This document shows positions 39,101 to 50,179 of a stretch of 64,000 bases of DNA, piece by piece; positions within the stretch are counted from its first letter, which is position 1, and each line of letters begins with the position of its first letter. Both the position numbers and the translations under genes were made by a program. The notes below the pieces were generated by a model. That model was not told the origin of the DNA, searched no databases, and worked only from the letters and a program-made list of their open reading frames with translations. The DNA comes from Zonotrichia leucophrys gambelii (taxonomy: Eukaryota; Chordata; Aves; Passeriformes; Passerellidae): contig NC_088177.1 of NCBI RefSeq assembly GCF_028769735.1, positions 19,846,599 to 19,910,598 on the forward strand, written 5' to 3'.

Positions 39101-42100
39101 TGTCACTGGGTGTTAGAAGGGAACATTGCTGCCATGTGACACAGATACTCCATTCTGGATGTCATTCAATTTGCCCATCCTATTGGGCATCCTCCTGGTG
39201 AGCTCACCAGACATGAAGCCACACCATCAACTCTTCAAAACACTATTACAGTCTCTTCCATATCAGCACTGATTTTCCACACCTGAGTCAGCAGTAGTCA
39301 TCCTCAATGGGTAGCTCAAGCAAAACCTAAATGAGGGTTGACTTTGTTCTCTCATTTTTATTATGCAGGTAGGAGAAAGAATTGCTACCACATGCTGCTT
39401 TTGTCCAGGTTTGCCAACTGGTGTGTGAAACATGGCACCAAAGAGTCATCACTGCCCACCCCTAAGACAGTGTTTTCTCCTAAAGTGTCAAAACCCTGAC
39501 CTTAAATTACTTCTTTCTACAGATCTCCCACTGTTCACCTCTTCTTCCCCACTGGGATTCCAGACACCACAATAGTCATTGCACTTCACAATTGCTTCAG
39601 CACCAAACTATCTGGGATTTAAACAAATTAATACTAAATAATAAAGAATGACAGGGTAGAAAGGTAGCAAACCAGCCAAATGATACACAGAATATTATCT
39701 GCAAAACAGTGCAGCTGCTTCGCACAGAGCATTTATATTTTGTTCAGTGAAGACTTGCAGATTTAATACAAAACAATGGCAAATCCATATTCAATTCAAC
39801 CAGGCTAGGATTCTAGTCAAAGAGTAAGGACTGATTCTTTAAAGAAGAAAGTCAGAAAGAGGTCCACTGACTTAAGCTGAGCTTTCTGCAAACACAGAAT
39901 TGCCTTCTGTGGCATTTACAGAACAGAAAACAACAAAGTACACAAGCAGACTTAGGTTTTTCTTTACCTCTTCCATTGGATGGTATTCAGTGTAGACATA
40001 ACCTCCTGAGACCTCTCTGTGGCTGCTCTTCTCCCTTGGCATGCTCTGATCCACGAGTTTCTGCACATCAGGTATTAGGACTCTGAAGGATGGAGAAAGA
40101 GAAGATAGAAGAGAAAACAATTACAAACAGTTGCTGCAGAACTGTCATGGTGAATTCATTGCTTACATCAGTAAACAAAAGGATTTAACTCTTCTGTTGT
40201 GATTTGCCTGGCAATATCATCACCATCAGCATTATAGTTACTTTCATGTAAAGCAAAGTTCAAAGTACTGAGATTTTCACAGGGTTTTAACAATAATATT
40301 TTTTACCAGATTTTTAAAGTTTCAATTTTCTATCAAGAAAAAAAGTTCAAGATTTTATTTTCTTCACCTCTTCTATTTTTGAGCGAAATTCCAAAAATAT
40401 CACCTTCAGGAAAAGGAAGCAAAAGAGAAAAATTTAAGATTAGATCTTATTGAGATTGATTGATCTTATAGATCGTATTTTATTGAGGCATTTTGAATTT
40501 GCAAAGATTTCACAGAAATATTGCAATTTGCAAAAATCAGAACAAACTCCTTATTTCCTTCAAATAGCTTTTTTTGCTTTTTAGCTACAAAAATAGCTCA
40601 GAAACTAGTATAAACACAGGCATGACTCCATGATTCAGGGAGTCAATCAAACCTTTTCCTTGGCTTCAGTGGACTTTGGATGAGAGGCTGTTCTTTCTCA
40701 CTGCAATCAGCCCCTTGTAACTGCTGCAAATCTGTGCTCATTGTAAACCCTTGTGATAAGACAATTGCAAAGGTAGCTCCAATGCTGTTCATTTCACATG
40801 CTGGAAGGGCTAACAGGCTTTTCTGCTGACAGTGGCACTTATAAGCATTTCTGGGAACCGCATGTAAGAAACTTTTTAAACTTTCAGTCAGAGCTTTGAT
40901 GTTTATTCTCATCTAAACTTCAAACTAAAATTGAGGCAGTGAAAATTTCCATGAAGTGAAACCACACACACAAAATACCTTATCAGTGCTCTGGAGAATT
41001 CAAACCACAGAGTCTGACACAGTTGGAATATTGATGTCCTTATTATAGTTTGTCATTTATGTCTCTATCATTATATACCTGACTGCAATGTTACCTTCCC
41101 TGCATGCCAGCTGCATTCTAAAGGGTGGTTCCTGCTTTGAATTTGTCATAGGAACTTTGTTATTGTTGTATTCATCTCAGCCTCCTTGCAGTACACACCC
41201 AAAATTTTCATCATGACTAATAATTACTTCTCTTTCTTTAGAACTCTATGTAAGGTAGATACAGTTCTGGCCAAGGGAAAACAAAGTTGAGATGCTAATT
41301 TCACTTTAGTATTTAAATTTCCACTAGAATGAAACCATTAAAAAATGAAGAGTCTTGACATAAAAAGTGCTTAAATATCTTCTGGAGTGTTGTCCAAGTA
41401 CTAAACCTCATGCTAGATAATTTGTACTGGCTGCAGCCTCGTATCTCTTCATCTCTGGTTGCCAGGGCATCACACTTACTGAAGGAACTTGTCAGGCAAG
41501 ATGCAGGATGTCAAGATCAGCTTTAACTCAAAACAGCTTTGAAGTGACACCAATCCTCCTTAAACTCATCTTTGATTGGTAAATGTCAGTGTATGTCCAT
41601 TTGTCATCAGCCCTGAATGACTACAGGGTTATTTATATTAAATACAGCTAAATTAAATTAGCTACTGGTTACCTGAAAAAGTCAGTTCCAAAAGGGAACA
41701 GGACTGTGTGATGAATAGCTCTTATTTAACCATTTTCCTTTATAAACACTGTATCTGGATTAGATCTTCTGGTTGTAAGGGAAGACGTGGCTGCATAGGT
41801 GTGATAAGACATTGTGGGACGTTTGCAGGTTGTGGCTCCCAGTTGTGTGCATAGTGCCCACCTGCCACTGGGATCTTTGTCCCAAGCTGGGATGTGTGTC
41901 TTTGGCTGGATGGTGCCAGGAAATTCTCACCAGCCTGGTGAAGGGGATAGGGGTAGAAAAAAAGCTTTTGAAGGAAGTGGCTGTATATTCACTTTGAAAG
42001 ATTTCTTCTCCATACCAGTGGAGTAACAAGAGACAGAAAAGGGAAAAGGAGAGCTAGAGGCTGTTTTGCTGCAGTGACACCAATTAAACCTTTGGGCTCT

Positions 42101-45100
42101 CCAGAAGTGGAAGGACCCTCCATTCAGATATCCGTGCTTTCCAAGAGCAAAGCATGCTCTTATAAGAAGTGGTTACACCAAGTTTGGCCCCTTGAGTTCA
42201 GACTAAAAAACTGAGTCATAAATTCAAGTGCCATCCTCTCAGTGACCGCTGAGAAGGCCCCAGCAGGAAACAAGACAGATTGGGCTGTCTCAGGTTCCTG
42301 CTCCAGATTCACAGTCTGGGCTAGGTGGAAGGTAAATACATAGGGAAGAGGGGAATGGGTTTTTAAAGGTTCATACAGCATCTCTGTGTTTGGCTGGTCA
42401 AGGTAAGTTGGAGGCATTTGGAACAAAGGTTGGGTCCTATTGCCAATACTATCTGTTTATCAGATAGGGCTTGGTCCTGTTCTGATAGCAAGGAATATTA
42501 TCAGAGCCAGCCTTCCCCACCAAGGTATTGGAGATTGTACCTGTAAGAGATCATATGCTGAGCTAAGCTCTCTTTCACCTCCTGCACCAGAGGGGCTGGG
42601 ACCCTTATGTGCAGGTCTTCCCCAGCTCTGATGTCTTCAGGCAGCAGGGGCTTCCACAAGTCCAGCTGTGCACAGAAGAAAGAAATGCACAAATGAAACT
42701 CTGTTTTCGGAATGAGAACTATATTAGAGTAGTTGCATATCGATAAATGAAAGATTTTCTTCAAATTGTCCTGGTAACTCTCCAGTCATCTGTTCATAGA
42801 GCACACAGCACAGGCTTAGTGCTTTTATTGACTCAGGCACCACTCATAAAGAGCAGCATTTTCACACAGCCATGGAAAGAAACTAACATTTTCATCTAAA
42901 TTCCTTCAGGTGGTAGAAGGGCATTTCCACACTACATTAAAAAACAAAGGTAAATAAAGCTTTTTCTAGTTTACTTTAACCTTAACTCCTATCAAGAGCT
43001 ACATGCATATCTGTTTTACAGCCCAAGACTCCACTCTGCTTGTTAGGCACATGTAGTTATTTTTACTTACCATGAAAGTACTGCAAAGAAGTTGAAGGTG
43101 GTGGACTTGCTGAATTGTTTCTGGTACAATATGCAAAACCTGATCCCTGGAAATTCAGAAGAGAAACAAGATAAATTTTAAGGTCTGTTAAAGTATCCAT
43201 TATTTCAGTAGTCAAAAGAACACATTTTGTAATGTAGAAGGAAGATAGCGCATGTAACAGTGCTGTTAAACTTTTAACAAAACTCTAAATTATGAATTTG
43301 TGGAATGTTTTGGCTGCAAAGAGGACTAAGTGATGTGACTTTTCTGTTGCTAGAGCATTAGCCACTCTGCTTCCTTGCCAGTGGCACTGCTTTATTCACC
43401 ATTCCATCTTTGCAGAAGCCAACTGCTTGCATGAGCCCTCGTGTGTTTCTGCCTTTGCAGGACCAGGGCCAGAATGAGGACATTGGTAATACATGATAAA
43501 CTGTTAATGTCATAGGATGTCACTTTTTTTCCCTTCGCATTCAGGATTTATTCAATTATTCCAGATTAACTTTGTGCTTGGCCAGTCTATTTCAGCATGC
43601 AGAAACTTTTGATAGTCATGATAAATGAACATTGATAAGAACTTGAGATGTCTACAAACTGCTTTTCATGAGAATAGCCTATTTATTCCAGAACAGCAAA
43701 TATTGTTGTCTCCAGAACTGCATATTCTTAGTCAATTCACAAGAAGTAAAAAATTTCTAGTACAGAATCTATTATTTTATATTTCTAGAGAAGACTCACA
43801 GAATCCAGTGTCTATGTTTTCATGAGATCCTGTGAAACTTTCATCTACTGCAGGCTTAATCTGATGAAAATATTGAAAGTTTACAAAGAATAAATTAAAA
43901 TGGATGGAAAAATGCAGAAAAGGCAAATCAGTATGTTATGTTAAAAATGCCCTTGGAATGGTTTTTTGTAATTTTTTTTCAGTGTTCCTTCAGATCAGCT
44001 TTCCAGGATAGACAGTAAGTGTGATGTTTCTAGTGAAAGGGTTTCAGAGTGAGGAGTGGATGTTGATGACTGCATGGATTACTCAAAGATGGGAGACCAG
44101 TTATCCACTACTAATGAGAACAGAACAGAATGGGGAATACTAGAAACTTTCCTATTTGCTAGCAGCCACAGGCTGCTTCACACTCTCTTGAAGTGACTTC
44201 AATAGAGACTTTACCAGACAAGTATAAAAAATGAACATTTTACATTTTAAAGCTTTTGTAGCAGAAATTCTTGTTGCAAAAGCAAACCATGGTCATTATA
44301 GTCATCAACATAATATGTTCTCATCATCTGAACTGCAACTGCCATCTTTTGTGCTTCCACGCAGGAATGTACAATTATCAGCCTAATATACATACAAATA
44401 GAATTCACTGTTCATTCACTTTATTCCCAGAGAAACAGAGGAATTTGTGGTTTTTTTACATCTCTTGAGCATATCGCCTTTTCTGAGTAAGAACTTGATA
44501 GTTAAAACAGGAGTTTACTATGTTTTAACTATGAGATGCCAATAGCCCCATATCTCTGGGGGAAAATGATTACACTTGTATTGCTCACAGGGATGGTGCA
44601 ACAGTCATGTTGTACAGATTGGTACAACAGTCATGATGTCTTTAATAAACCTTGTAGGTGCAGGATAAACATCTTTGCTAGCAGAATAAACATCTCAGCT
44701 GCAGTTCAGAGTTTATTCTCTCTAAATGCCTAGGCTTGCTATGTTCTTTGTCTATCAGGAAGGGAAACAATATCCTGTAATATCTTTCTATCCTCATTGA
44801 CATTATGTCTTAATTACACCAAATCAGAGAAATTCCAGACAGTCAGATTGCTGCCAGATGGCCAGCTCTTATTTACTGATAAACCTTTCACAATAGCCAG
44901 TGTAGAGACAAACCATTTTTAATAGTAAATTAAGATTGGAAAGCATACATTTGTTTATGATTATGGACTACGTTTCTCAGTGGAGAAGTGCAAAGTCAGC
45001 CCATGTGACCCCATGAGAACTACAGTTTTAAAAATTGTACAGTTAAGCTTGCTTAACAAATAAAAGGACTGTTCTCAGCACAAGAGATGCTCATAGATTG

Positions 45101-46424
45101 AATATTTCATTTCATTGTTAAACAGAGCAGAGGACAATGAAAATGGGCTTTACTAATAATTTGGTCTTTGTGCAGGTGCTGCCCACCCAAAGTCACACTG
45201 ACTATTCAGTAGCTGTTTTTAAATTCCATGCAAGTACTAGACAGGTTCAATTCTGGACAATAATTAGAAACAAAAATGAAAAATACATTACCAGGGATCT
45301 GCTGAATTCTATTCACTGTAATCAGGCTCTAACTGCATCTCTGATACAAATCTAAAGACTAAATATTATCCAAGGAAATAATACATTTGAAGTAGTGACT
45401 CTGTATGCTCTGCTAGGAGATTTTCCAGGAGAGCTGCTGAACGGGTGCACTATGAGGGAACTTACTTGCTGTAGGTATTGCTTGATTTTCTGTTCTTTTC
45501 ATTACTATATTCTAGGAATATAATTCATCTGGAGACCTTCAGCACCAGACTACTTTCTCTGTTTGCTTTAGAAAATTCCATGTATAAACTTATATGGAAA
45601 TAGGTGGCCTCCTCATTATGCTCATGCCCACCCTGCAAATCCCAGCTGCCACAGTGGCTGCTACCTAGCTCTTTGAAAGTTGAGGGTGAATGAAACCAGA
45701 ACAGTTTAGATAGGCAAACAGAATAATTTTACATGACTCATTTTCGGAAGTGCAACTGAGAATGGAAAATAAAACATAACTAGAGATTTCATACTTTTCA
45801 AAACATTAATCAATAATAAAAAAATGTGATAATCTCATTATCTGAACACCTTGGAGTGAAGGTTGTCTGGAATAACTCCCTTAGCTTTTTTTTTTTTTTG
45901 TACTTGTTAGAGATTTCCAACAGGTCATCATTATCTTTTTCATATCACCTAATCTGTCTTTTATTAATAGATACAATTTTGCTCAGTCATACCCCTTGCT
46001 TTATACTCAGAAAAGGCATTTTGCTCCTGCAGCATCTGGTTTCAAAGTTCATTATGAAAGAGGCTAAGCCAAATGCATTTCAACTAATGGAAATGGGGCA
46101 TCCTGAGATGCATTTGAAGGCCATTCTGTGGCTCCTACAGCTGTAGCTATGTCTCTTTTGGCTTGGATTGGATCCACTCATTCTTCATTTCCCATCTTCA
46201 TGTTTTCTTTCCCACTCTTACCTAGCTTACATCTTAGTAACCCTGTGTCCAGTTTTCCAGCTCATAATTGTTATTATTATTCTTACACAGTTTCTGGGAC
46301 TTCCACTGCATTCACAATTCTTCATGAAACCTGTTCACACTCACCTGTCATATTGCAATTTCAAGCTGAATTTTCCAGGAATTAGTATCCCCAGTGAAAA
46401 GATGATCCCAAGAGAAAGCCACAT
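32841..46424 (-). CDS. CPO: Carboxypeptidase O, complete gene, 11 coding exons
   Basis: M14A zinc metallocarboxypeptidase, a GPI-anchored brush-border exopeptidase that in human removes C-terminal acidic residues. Eleven exons total 1362 nt (453 aa plus stop); every junction has GT/AG and all phases join. Order: signal peptide about 1-20, propeptide about 21-116, catalytic domain from about 117, hydrophobic C-terminal tail about 434-453 after an Asn/Gly-rich possible omega site near 428-430. Catalytic residues, with bovine CPA numbering in brackets: zinc ligands H185 (69), E188 (72) and H313 (196); R243 (127), N260-R261 (144-145), Y365 (248), E387 (270). The S1' residue is R372 (255), inside GSSRDW, as in human CPO; CPA has Ile and CPB Asp there. 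With the tail, this separates it from CPA/CPB paralogues. Several N-glycosylation sequons are present (NKT 172, NGT 251, NCS 275). Introns run from 405 bp to 3.2 kb and hold no other gene. Unlike human CPO, it retains a whole propeptide. Confidence 0.96.
33459..33474. repeat. (AT)n microsatellite in CPO intron 10
   Basis: About eight AT units. Confidence 0.9.
34309..34393 (-). CDS. CPO: CPO exon 10
   Basis: [20 protein letters not shown], then GSTALIL. The final T joins AC of exon 11 to form Tyr365, the equivalent of catalytic-site Tyr248. Donor TTAT|GTAAGT. Confidence 0.95.
35337..35539 (-). CDS. CPO: CPO exon 9 (third zinc ligand)
   Basis: [15 protein letters not shown] followed by [16 protein letters not shown]313 is the third zinc ligand (CPA His196). 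Acceptor TCCCCAG, donor CTG|GTAGGG. Confidence 0.97.
36106..36196 (-). CDS. CPO: CPO exon 8 (substrate-binding arginines)
   Basis: DRLWRKSRS carries R240 and R243 (CPA Arg124 and Arg127); [12 protein letters not shown] carries N260 and R261 (CPA Asn144, Arg145), which bind the substrate C-terminal carboxylate. Donor GCA|GTAAGT. Confidence 0.97.
37289..37399 (-). CDS. CPO: CPO exon 7
   Basis: 37 codons, including [19 protein letters not shown], a hallmark M14A strand closely matching human CPO. Donor AAA|GTAAGT. Confidence 0.97.
37905..38009 (-). CDS. CPO: CPO exon 6 (HxxE zinc motif)
   Basis: 35 codons including [19 protein letters not shown]185 and E188 are zinc ligands and R187 corresponds to CPA Arg71. 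Donor GAA|GTGAGT. Confidence 0.97.
38121..38148. repeat. (ATT)n microsatellite in CPO intron 5
   Basis: About nine ATT units with one G interruption. Confidence 0.95.
38817..38918 (-). CDS. CPO: CPO exon 5
   Basis: 34 in-phase codons, IYQWMTQIQ through MYYLQ, matching the first helix and strand of the M14A catalytic domain. Donor ACAG|GTAAGG. Confidence 0.95.
39968..40082 (-). CDS. CPO: CPO exon 4 (propeptide end, activation segment)
   Basis: [12 protein letters not shown] closes the propeptide (family: IMIEDVQSLLDEE). [10 protein letters not shown] offers Arg110 and Arg116 as trypsin-like activation sites, and [13 protein letters not shown] starts the mature enzyme. Donor GAG|GTAAAG. Confidence 0.95.
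42541..42665 (-). CDS. CPO: CPO exon 3 (propeptide, middle part)
   Basis: Acceptor GTGCACAG, donor ACAG|GTACAA. It begins LDLWKP, the family's LDFW motif, and continues through [18 protein letters not shown] to MISYR, matching the VDFRVP...VK.FL...I.Y pattern of Propep_M14. Confidence 0.95.
43071..43146 (-). CDS. CPO: CPO exon 2 (propeptide, N-terminal part)
   Basis: Acceptor TTTCCAG, donor CATG|GTAAGT. One base completes Arg, then 25 codons start [14 protein letters not shown], matching the DQVLRI-type first strand of the activation propeptide. Confidence 0.92.
44498..44532. repeat. Perfect 12-bp inverted repeat in CPO intron 1
   Basis: ATAGTTAAAACA (44498-44509) and its reverse complement (44521-44532) flank an 11-base loop. 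Confidence 0.85.
44595..44646. repeat. 26-bp imperfect tandem duplication in CPO intron 1
   Basis: GGTGCAACAGTCATG (44595) and GGTACAACAGTCATG (44621) begin the two copies. Confidence 0.8.
46345..46424 (-). CDS. CPO: CPO exon 1 (start codon, signal peptide)
   Basis: ATG at 46424-46422 opens 26 codons plus two bases. The product begins [14 protein letters not shown], a classical hydrophobic signal peptide, and ends LKLQYD. The donor is ACAG|GTGAGT. The AG overhang joins the first G of exon 2 to make Arg, giving YDRDQVL, the usual start of an M14A propeptide. This exon is too short for simple ORF calling and was placed by phase, splice site and signal peptide together. Confidence 0.88.
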
Positions 46425-46495
46425 CTTTGTGCAAAGAACCCAGCACTAGACAGTGCAGCCTAAAAAGGAGGAAGATAGATCTGGACTGAACACAT

Positions 46496-46505
46496 AATTT
46501 ATATA
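46496..46505 (-). promoter_or_regulatory. CPO: TATA-like box of CPO
   Basis: TATATAAATT on the minus strand, about 72 bp upstream of the CPO ATG. A start site about 30 bp downstream (near 46470) would leave a 5' UTR of roughly 45 nt, normal for this family. The transcription start itself is inferred. Confidence 0.5.
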
Positions 46506-46551
46506 ATTATAATATACAACTAGACTTATCCTGGGTGGCAACCTGCCCTTT

Positions 46552-46619
46552 ATGAATCATTAGCTTTACTTGTAAATAGTTCTAGATGAATCATTAACTT
46601 CATTTGTAAAAAGTTCTAC
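46552..46619. repeat. 34-bp tandem duplication in the CPO proximal promoter
   Basis: Two adjacent 34-bp units, 46552-46585 and 46586-46619, share ATGAATCATTA at the start and TTGTAAA...AGTTCTA at the end, with six or so differences. They lie 130-195 bp upstream of the CPO ATG, just behind the TATA-like box. Confidence 0.9.
46586..46598. promoter_or_regulatory. HNF1-like site upstream of CPO
   Basis: ATGAATCATTAAC matches the HNF1 palindrome GTTAATNATTAAC at 10 of 12 defined positions. The paralogous copy at 46552-46564 (ATGAATCATTAGC) matches at 9. HNF1 drives many enterocyte brush-border genes, which fits CPO. The match is by eye and binding is not shown. Confidence 0.45.
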
Positions 46620-48017
46620 TTTTTCTTCCACACCCCAAAACACAAACACAATTAGCAACATTCTTACTGAAACACTTTTTCTAAGAACTAAGAACATTTT
46701 TCTTCATGTCACCTTTCTATCTTTGAAAATGTTTTGTGACAGAATTGGTAGAATTTAGAGAAAGTGTTACCTGCAAGATCTACAGCAAATCATGATGGTT
46801 AGCTTATAGCAATCATAGAGATAGGGAAGAACAGGTAGTAAAACAAGCTCTATCCTTACTCTCTTTGTTTTTGTGTTTGTGCTTTATGGAACACTGCTGT
46901 GACCTCTTAAGTGCTGTTCTATCACTTACCTAACTTAAAACAGGACCTGAAAGAGCAACTAATGCTCCATAAAAGGAAATATTGGGACATCAGAGCCTCA
47001 TCTAAACCACTCTCAGTTGGCCCAGATCAGTCTCTAGCCACAGACTTACTTACAATTCTACACTATCATAAAATGTGGTTTTGTTATAAACTTTTAAAAA
47101 GTGTCCTGGCTACTATCTGAAATATTTAATTTCTTGTTTATGGCGCGTGTTAATATTTGTAGAATGTAGTTAGAACATATAGCACAGCTCTTCAGAAAGA
47201 AACTGTTTCCCTTATCCTCTCTCTTGGATGAAAACTATCTTGTGGTGATTTGATGAAGAAAACTGCATGGATTTGGGATGCAGAGACTCCAGTAAGTCAG
47301 TTTGTGTACATACATAATGGACACAATACCATGCTGTACCTGTGGGATATTTATTGATTCTTCTCATCAAAGTACAAAGTCCTCTTACATTTTTACAAAG
47401 GCTGTTATCAAGGAAACAAGCAGCAGAACTGTCCCAGTGTAAAAGAGGAACAGCTTAGCTCAAAAGTGTTTTTTCACAAAACCAGGCTGCAGGCAAGAGA
47501 AGGATATGCTCTTCTTCATAAATCACACCAGGCCCTTTCTGTTTTATTGCAACCTTCTAAACAGCCTGGGCCTGAAAATGCTGAGTATTCTCTCCATGTA
47601 GATATCCAGCCCACAAGGACTTCCAGATGAGCTGAAAGAAGTCAAATTTACAGGATTAGATGCAGCTTCATTTGTGAGGAGTCAGCAAAATAAATTCATG
47701 TTGGAAGTTCATATTAACACTCAGGACAGATAACCTTTGCTTTGTTTCCTTTGCCTCCACCACTGTTTTGAGGCAGTCTAATGATTTTAAGACTTCTGTA
47801 GTGTTGTCTGTGCCCTTTTGATAGACTTGGGGTTCAGTCCCTTGGCAGGGACTCAGAATCTAGGGGGGAAATAAATGAAAGCATAAAGAGAAATGGAGCA
47901 AATTATGATAAGTGCTAAAATACAACTGCTGCCCAAAGTTTCCACCTTCATGTTGAAAGCCAAAGTTATTTATTCTGTGGTGAAAACATCACTCCTATGA
48001 TGCCTAATAGTTATGAA

Positions 48018-48056
48018 GATAGATAGGCAGACAGATAGACAGAGATGGAGAGATAG
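48018..48056. repeat. GATA/GACA microsatellite
   Basis: Imperfect GATA, GACA and GAGA tetramers over about 39 bases. Confidence 0.85.
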
Positions 48057-50092
48057 TCATTTTGCTTAATGAATATAGAATTCAGAAGAAATTACAGTTG
48101 CTTGCTAGGTCTTTGATTTGGATTCTTTTGAAGTCTAGTTGATTTTAATGGGCTTTAGATGAAAGTCCTGTGTAAATAATTATGGACATTTCTGTGATTT
48201 AAGAAATGGACTTATTTGGGGGATTTCAGCAGAAGATTTGTTTGTAAAAGACAATACTTCATTTTCTACTTGCGTTCAGCTGGCAAGCAGCACTTCTGAA
48301 TTCAGAATAAAAGCCATTAGAGATATTTTTCTGCCACCAATGCAAAAAAATATCTTGGGATGAACCATAAACTTCAACAAGTCTATTGCCCTCTTGGGGA
48401 TAGAGGGCAATGTGTCTCTCAGTAATAAAGTCTGTCTTTTGGTCAGGTTCTTACTGGCAGCTGCTTATCTTTCTAGCGAATATGGGAGGCAGCTTAATCT
48501 ATTTATTCCCTCCTTGAAAATAGTGGGCAAAAAGGCATGGGACGTTCTGGGGAGAGGAAGGACATAAATATGTTGTACAAACATGCCACATGAAACCATG
48601 TGCTGTCCTTTTTTCCAAACAAGTTTGCTTTGTACATCTTCTGTACATTCTTCTCAGAGCTTCAGAGCATATTTTTTCAGCCTCAGTTTAGCCTCTCAAC
48701 TGCCCTGTTAGACAAGCAAATATTATTTCCACTACTTAAAAGATTAAGAAAAAAGGGGGAAAAAAGTGACTCCCCAAGGTGACATAGGAACATTGCTGCA
48801 GAGCCAGGAATAGAATTCAGATCTCCTGACTCCCTGTCTGGTGCTTCCTTAAAAATATATGACCATCTGCTCTACTGCTGGAAGTATAGATACTATATGC
48901 TGACTCCAACAAGCTGGCTGCTAAGCCTGTTAGTTTATCCTCTTTTTATCCCATACTGATATCATCTCCAGCTAAGCTTTTGGCCTGGAGTCAAAGTGAT
49001 TTCCAGTGTTTGAATGATTCGACCTGCTTGTTATTGTTTTAACCTTGCACCACACATATGCTCAGCTATTTGTGACTTATCTGCATACAGTCTGTGTAGC
49101 AACAGCCACAAGCTAGAACTGTTTTGTTTAAAGATTGCATACTGAAGCACACCACATGTTTTAAACAACTATCATATAGCAGGGAGTTTGATCCTGGTAG
49201 CTTCCTGCCCCCAGATTTCCTAGTGAGCTGCATGTTACTTTCAAGGACAAGGAGCTTGCTAAAAGACAACAAAATGTACACATGTGTGTCTCTGCAAACA
49301 TCAGTTCTTCATGTTAAGCTTTCCCACTTCACAGCTAAATCCCACACTGAAGCCAAAAACCTAACTAAACTAGATAGAATTCAATACGATCAACGTATTT
49401 TAAATCATTATTGGGATTCAGAGAAAATTGTGCTCCATTTATTTTTTTCTCTCTCTCATTGCTGCAGAAAACTCACTGTATGTGTCCAAAATAGAATCAT
49501 CACCCAGTGGGGTCAAAACACTAGCAGACTAATGTGCTTTAAATCCTAAACTTGTGCTCTACTGAAGAGGGGGGTAGATAATTCATCTGTTTTACTAAAA
49601 TATCCTCTGCTTATCACTGTAATTTTACAATGAATTGACAGTTTTGTTTCCCATTGTCTTGTCAGAGGAGATAGGATGCTCTATAGGCACTGTCTTTTTC
49701 TGTAGCATTTATATATTCAGCAATATGTTGTGTGGTCTGCAATGTGAATCATTGTTCCCCTCAGTATTCCAAGCCTTCAGCTTCCACAGCTCTGTTATAG
49801 AAAGGTTTTATTGAAAGTCTTTGGACTCCATTGTGATTTGACAGTGCTAAGTGTTCTCAAACCTCATTAGTTCCAGCAACAATCTTAGGATAAATGGGAA
49901 TATACTGTAAACTACGCTTACAACAATTTTGTTCTAGTCATCTTGCTGATATTTTCTTGCTCTCTCTCTGTCTCAGCTATTAAAGTGAAAACACCCCATT
50001 AACCTTACATTTGGGACTTCAGAATAATCACAAACCAGGAAGAATTCCAGCCAACATACACTAGATTAGAATGACATTACTAGTAAACCTTA

Positions 50093-50179
50093 AAATTAGT
50101 TCCATTAAGCCAACTTAAATGTCCTGCAGATCATCAAGTGACGCAGGATGCATAAGCTTTATCTTAGTGGAACTAATTT
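50093..50179. repeat. 87-nt imperfect inverted repeat (hairpin)
   Basis: Outer arms of 17 bases (50093-50109 and 50163-50179) pair completely if one G:U is allowed. An internal loop contains a 4-bp CTTA/TAAG helix. An inner 6-bp helix TCCTGC/GCAGGA (50122-50127, 50143-50148) closes a 15-nt loop. It could be an old MITE-like palindrome, a structured conserved element or a pre-miRNA-like hairpin. Confidence 0.75.

Noticed and set aside
32841..46424. CPA or CPB family member instead of CPO
   Set aside because: Arg at the S1' pocket, the hydrophobic GPI-type C-terminus, close match to the human CPO strand [17 protein letters not shown] and FASTKD2 as neighbour all point to CPO.
49124..49549. 141-codon plus-strand frame
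   Set aside because: No recognisable similarity; likely chance.
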